Assembly (NCBI GenBank): GCA_023135995.1
Contig: JAGLRY010000234.1
Coordinates: forward strand, 1-26,000
Source of the DNA: Candidatus Aminicenantota bacterium
Lineage (GTDB): Bacteria > Acidobacteriota > Aminicenantia > Aminicenantales > Aminicenantaceae
Reading direction: 5' to 3'
Length of the DNA: 26,000 nt
Shown: piece by piece, positions 23,190 through 26,000 of the stretch
How the letters are laid out: each line of letters starts with the position of its first letter
Position numbering within the stretch: position 1 is the first letter of the stretch
Position numbers and translations under genes: made by a program
The notes under the pieces: generated by a model
Database searches by the model: none
What the model was told of the DNA's origin: nothing
Seen by the model: the letters and a program-made list of their open reading frames with translations, nothing else

Positions 23190-23519
23190 TCAATTCTTTT
23201 CCATGCTTATGTCGCATTTGGAACAAATCCTGATCTTGCTTCCGTCTTCGAGTCTCTTTGTCCTTACGCGCACACCTTGTGCACACTCGGAACAGTAGAG
23301 CATCACGTTGGACACATGGACAGGGGCTTCCTTTTCCATGATCCCACCTTGAATATTCTTGCTCTGATCACGTCGGATGAACTCTTTGGCAAACTTTATC
23401 TTCTCGACAATGACGGTTCGCTTTTCTGGATTCACTCTGAGGACTTTACCTGTTTTTCCCTTGTCTTTCCCTCTGAGGACAATAACTTCGTCATTCTTTT
23501 TGACTTTCATCTTATTCAT
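23190..23519 (-). CDS. rplX: Ribosomal protein L24, zinc-ribbon form
   Basis: L24 (109 residues) starts large-subunit assembly. The KOW motif (KKNDEVIVLRGKDKGKTGKV) is followed by a zinc ribbon with C76, C79, C99 and C102. GGAGGT stands 6 bases before the first ATG, favouring it over the one at codon 4. The start shares one base with the rplN stop (TGATG). Confidence 0.99.
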   Translation of the reverse strand: MNKMKVKKNDEVIVLRGKDKGKTGKVLRVNPEKRTVIVEKIKFAKEFIRRDQSKNIQGGIMEKEAPVHVSNVMLYCSECAQGVRVRTKRLEDGSKIRICSKCDISMEKN

Positions 23520-23887
23520 CAGAGCACCTCCGGAGCGAGGGAGACGATTTTCATGAATTTTCTCTCACGCAATTCCCGTCCGACCGGGCCAAAAACACGG
23601 GTTCCGATGGGTTCTCCTTGGCGGTCTATGATCACGGCGGCATTGTCATCAAATCGGATGTGGGAACCGTCTTTACGTCGGATCTCCTTTCTTGTCCGAA
23701 CGACAACAGCACGGATGACTTTTCCTTTAGGGATTTTACTCTCCGGTTCCGCTTCCTTCACAGATGCGGAAATGACATCTCCGACAGTTGCAGTCTTGCC
23801 AACTCCTCCGCCGAGGGGAGTTATGCACAAAATCTTTCGCGCTCCTGAATTGTCAGCGACTTTGAGCATAGTCTCTTGTCGAATCAT
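23519..23887 (-). CDS. rplN: Ribosomal protein L14
   Basis: L14 (122 residues) forms an intersubunit bridge. MIRQETMLKVADNSGARKIL, GDVISASVKEAEP and the end FMKIVSLAPEVL match the family exactly. It shares one base with rpsQ and one with rplX, indicating coupled translation. Confidence 0.99.
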   Translation of the reverse strand: MIRQETMLKVADNSGARKILCITPLGGGVGKTATVGDVISASVKEAEPESKIPKGKVIRAVVVRTRKEIRRKDGSHIRFDDNAAVIIDRQGEPIGTRVFGPVGRELRERKFMKIVSLAPEVL

Positions 23888-24180
23888 TATTTTTTGTCCT
23901 CGTTTTCCTTCTCGACTTCAGAAGGAGACAGGCCAACGATCTCTTTCACGCGCCATCTCTTTCTCTTGCTGAGGGGTCGTGTCTCGATGATCTTGACCAC
24001 ATCGCCGATCTTGCATTTCTCGTACTCATCATGGACGAGAAACTTCTTGCGTCTTTTAATGATCTTCTTATACAGCGGATGTCTCACTTGACGTTCGACA
24101 AGAACTGTTACAGTCTTTTTCATCTTGTTCCCGGTAACAACACCAACTTTAGTTGTCTTTCTCCCTTGAATTGTATCCAT
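23887..24180 (-). CDS. rpsQ: Ribosomal protein S17
   Basis: S17 (97 residues) is an OB-fold 16S rRNA binder. GVVTGNKMKKTVTVLVERQ and DEYEKCKIGDVVKIIETRPL are diagnostic. A charged tail (SPSEVEKENEDKK) extends it about 10 residues beyond the commonest length. Confidence 0.99.
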   Translation of the reverse strand: MDTIQGRKTTKVGVVTGNKMKKTVTVLVERQVRHPLYKKIIKRRKKFLVHDEYEKCKIGDVVKIIETRPLSKRKRWRVKEIVGLSPSEVEKENEDKK

Positions 24181-24183
24181 TCT

Positions 24184-24381
24184 TTATTCCGTCCCTTTGT
24201 TTTTTTCTCTAAGTATAGTTTTGATGCGCGCAAGATCTTTTTTTATATTTTTGAGCTTCATCGCATTCTCGAGCTGTCCCAACGCATGCTGGAACTTCAG
24301 CTTAAAAAGCTGGTCTTTCAACTCTTCTTCCTTGTTGAGCAACTCGTCTTCAGTCAATTCTCTGAATTCTGTGGCTTTCAT
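24184..24381 (-). CDS. rpmC: Ribosomal protein L29
   Basis: L29 (65 residues) is a helical hairpin at the tunnel exit, near the signal recognition particle and trigger factor site. MKATEFRELTEDELLNKEEE and the KNIKKDLARIKTILREK helix are typical. It overlaps rplP by 4 bases. Confidence 0.98.
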   Translation of the reverse strand: MKATEFRELTEDELLNKEEELKDQLFKLKFQHALGQLENAMKLKNIKKDLARIKTILREKNKGTE

Positions 24382-24800
24382 CGCAGTTCCCTATTATTCC
24401 TGGTTATAAACCTTGTCTTCACAGACAGCTTGTTGGCAGCCAGCCGCATGGCTTCCTTGGCTAAAGGCTCAGAGACACCTTCCAATTCATACAAGATCTT
24501 CCCTGGTTTGACCACATCGACCCAAAACTCCGGGTCGCCCTTGCCCTTTCCCATCCGGACTTCCGTTGGCTTCTTGGTGATGGGTTTCCAAGGGAAAACA
24601 CGGATCCACAATTTCCCCTTTCTCTTGACGTGGCGGGTGATGGCGATCCGGCCTGCTTCAACCTGACGGGCAGTGATCCAACATGGTTCTAGGGCTTGGA
24701 GGCCGAACTCTCCGAATGCCAGGGTTACTCCACGGAGGGGCTTTCCCTTCATGCGGCCTCTTTGCTGTTTCCTGTGTTTTACCTTTTTTGGCATTAACAT
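24378..24800 (-). CDS. rplP: Ribosomal protein L16
   Basis: L16 (140 residues) organises the A-site tRNA elbow region. It begins MLMPKKVKHRKQQRGRMKG and contains GKGDPEFWVDVVKPGKILYE, as in the family. GGAG is 8 bases before the ATG. Confidence 0.99.
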   Translation of the reverse strand: MLMPKKVKHRKQQRGRMKGKPLRGVTLAFGEFGLQALEPCWITARQVEAGRIAITRHVKRKGKLWIRVFPWKPITKKPTEVRMGKGKGDPEFWVDVVKPGKILYELEGVSEPLAKEAMRLAANKLSVKTRFITRNNRELR

Positions 24801-24802
24801 GG

Positions 24803-25471
24803 TTAAATCTCCTCAACCTCCGCAGTCTGCACCGTCACTTTCTCTTTCTCTTTGTCTGAGGTGTACACCCAGACCTTGATACCGATCTGTCCGTACGTCG
24901 TAAACGCTTCGGTAAAACCATAGTCAATGTCCGCTCTCAAAGTCTGAAGAGGCAGTTGCCCCCGAAGATACCATTCCGACCTTGCAATCTCTACACCTCC
25001 CAAACGGCCAGAACACATCACTTTGATCCCTTTGGCTCCCATCTTCATGGCCATCTCAACAGCACGTCGCATTGCGCGCCTGTAGGCAATCCTTTTCTCT
25101 AACTGAATGGCAATTCCCATTGCTACCAACAATGCATTTGTTTCCGGCTTGTCGACTTCACGGATATCGATATAGATTTCCTTCGATGCAATGCCCTGAA
25201 GAATTTTCTTGAGGCTCTCGATTTCCTTGCCTCCACGCCCGATCACAATACCGGGCCGCGCCGTATGGATGATGATCCTGATCTTGGGACCCACTCTCTC
25301 CACAGCCACTTCAGATATTCCAGCATGTTTATAGCGTTCCTTCACGATCTTTTTCAGATGGAGATCCTCGTGGATCAATCGACTGTAGTCCTTGCCTTTG
25401 GCAAACCAGCGAGAGCTCCATTGCTTGTTAAAGCCCAACCTAAATCCAAATGGATGTGTTTTCTGACCCAC
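24803..25471 (-). CDS. rpsC: Ribosomal protein S3
   Basis: S3 (222 residues) sits at the mRNA entry channel. The start is GTG at 25471 (VGQKTHPFGFRLGF matches the family start MGQK), with GGGAG 6 bases upstream. A longer frame to 25573 would run back into rplV and lacks family similarity there. The KH domain has IVIGRGGKEIESLKK, and the C-terminal domain has VMCSGRLGGVEIAR. It begins 3 bases behind the rplV stop. Confidence 0.98.
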   Translation of the reverse strand: MGQKTHPFGFRLGFNKQWSSRWFAKGKDYSRLIHEDLHLKKIVKERYKHAGISEVAVERVGPKIRIIIHTARPGIVIGRGGKEIESLKKILQGIASKEIYIDIREVDKPETNALLVAMGIAIQLEKRIAYRRAMRRAVEMAMKMGAKGIKVMCSGRLGGVEIARSEWYLRGQLPLQTLRADIDYGFTEAFTTYGQIGIKVWVYTSDKEKEKVTVQTAEVEEI

Positions 25472-25473
25472 TG

Positions 25474-25836
25474 TTATCTCCCTTTTTTTTCTTCCAAATA
25501 GACATGGACGTGGCTCGTCCTTTTCAGAATCCTTGCGGCTCTTCCCATGGGAACAGCCTGCCATCTTTTCCATTGAGGCCCTTGATTGACGAATATTTCT
25601 GATATATAGAGGTTGTCCACGTCCACATCAGGCCCTGCTTGCTGTGCATTGGCAATGGCCGAACGGAGGACTTTTTCGACGATGGTACTGGCCTTCTTTT
25701 TCTTGGAAAAATGGAGGATCGTAAGAGCTTCCCCAACATACCTGTCCCGGACAAGGTCCGTAACGAGTCGGCATTTTTGTGGAGAAATCCTCACATATTT
25801 TGCGATGGCATGAGCGATAATATTTTCTTTGTCCAT
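25474..25836 (-). CDS. rplV: Ribosomal protein L22
   Basis: L22 (120 residues) lines the exit tunnel. YVRISPQKCRLVTDLVRD near the start and the loop-bearing end GRAARILKRTSHVHVYLEEK are diagnostic. It starts 2 bases behind the rpsS stop. Confidence 0.99.
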   Translation of the reverse strand: MDKENIIAHAIAKYVRISPQKCRLVTDLVRDRYVGEALTILHFSKKKKASTIVEKVLRSAIANAQQAGPDVDVDNLYISEIFVNQGPQWKRWQAVPMGRAARILKRTSHVHVYLEEKKGR

Positions 25837-25838
25837 TT

Positions 25839-26000
25839 TTACTTCTTCATCCTGATTGTACGTGCTGTTCTTGAGGTGTGTCCTTTAAAAGTTCTTGAGG
25901 GAGAAAACTCTCCCAGTTTATGACCAACCATGTTCTCTGTAATAAACACAGGAATAAATTTTCTTCCGTTATGGACAGCGATAGTCAGTCCTACCATTTC
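25839..26000 (-). CDS. rpsS: Ribosomal protein S19 (C-terminal part, cut by window edge)
   Basis: The last 53 codons plus stop of S19 are present; the start lies beyond the window. MVGLTIAVHNGRKFIPVFIT followed by ENMVGHKLGEFSPSRTFKGH is the conserved S19 C-terminal core. It is the first visible gene of the S10-spc-alpha cluster, which therefore continues upstream with S10-operon genes. Confidence 0.98.
   Translation of the reverse strand, partial: EMVGLTIAVHNGRKFIPVFITENMVGHKLGEFSPSRTFKGHTSRTARTIRMKK

Noticed and set aside
25472..25573. Longer S3 frame starting at 25573
   Set aside because: The extra 34 residues lie inside rplV and have no S3 similarity; GTG at 25471 with a good ribosome site gives the normal S3 start.
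1..26000. CRISPR array, prophage, toxin-antitoxin or defence island
   Set aside because: No regularly spaced repeats, phage structural genes, or recognisable toxin or defence gene pairs were seen on either strand. The NYN protein alone is not evidence of a defence system.

Overview
The window looks like a piece of chromosome from a diderm (Gram-negative-type) bacterium of moderate GC content. Evidence for an outer membrane is a small beta-barrel protein ending in Phe, an LptD/OstA-like barrel, an MltD-like lytic transglycosylase and several lipoproteins. Many housekeeping proteins (S4, S14, L24, L36, adenylate kinase) keep their zinc-binding cysteines. The style of the envelope proteins recalls uncultured phyla such as Aminicenantes, but that placement is a guess.

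Right half (about 13,680-26,000, all minus strand): one compact, essentially complete S10(end)-spc-alpha ribosomal cluster. Read in its own direction it runs rpsS (cut by the window edge), rplV, rpsC, rplP, rpmC, rpsQ, rplN, rplX, rplE, rpsN, rpsH, rplF, rplR, rpsE, rpmD, rplO, secY, adk, map, infA, rpmJ, rpsM, rpsK, rpsD, rpoA, rplQ. Many neighbours overlap by 1-10 bases or lie a few bases apart. I correct three starts here: rpsC (GTG at 25471), rplO (ATG at 20278) and the small rpmJ (16661-16774).

Middle (about 10,097-13,554, minus strand): a four-gene cell-envelope operon directly downstream of rplQ with its own near-consensus promoter. Its genes encode a DUF5683-like membrane protein, a beta-propeller lipoprotein, an LptD/OstA-like barrel and a small lipoprotein. 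The genes overlap, and two of them start with TTG. The last one meets the lytic transglycosylase gene tail to tail with overlapping stop codons.

Left half (1-10,100): three plus-strand genes in a row encode an exported papain-like (C1) peptidase, a class II tRNA nucleotidyltransferase with an HD domain and an unusual active-site sequence, and a LysM lytic transglycosylase. Before these lie an outer-membrane barrel gene (plus) and minus-strand genes for a NYN/OST-HTH protein, a nitroreductase, a family 2 glycosyltransferase and an exported LEA2-like protein. The intergenic stretches hold dispersed repeats: a hairpin-forming repeat in inverted orientation at 1-68 and 5023-5090, a 35-bp repeat at 4956 and 13615, a REP-like palindrome at 5111, and short TGAAtAATTCA motifs. 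Several promoters with 17-bp spacers can be read.

I found no CRISPR array, rRNA, tRNA, prophage or defence system. Most of the window is ordinary housekeeping sequence; the points worth a second look are the repeats, the odd nucleotidyltransferase motif, the variant C1 peptidase and the LptD-like operon.
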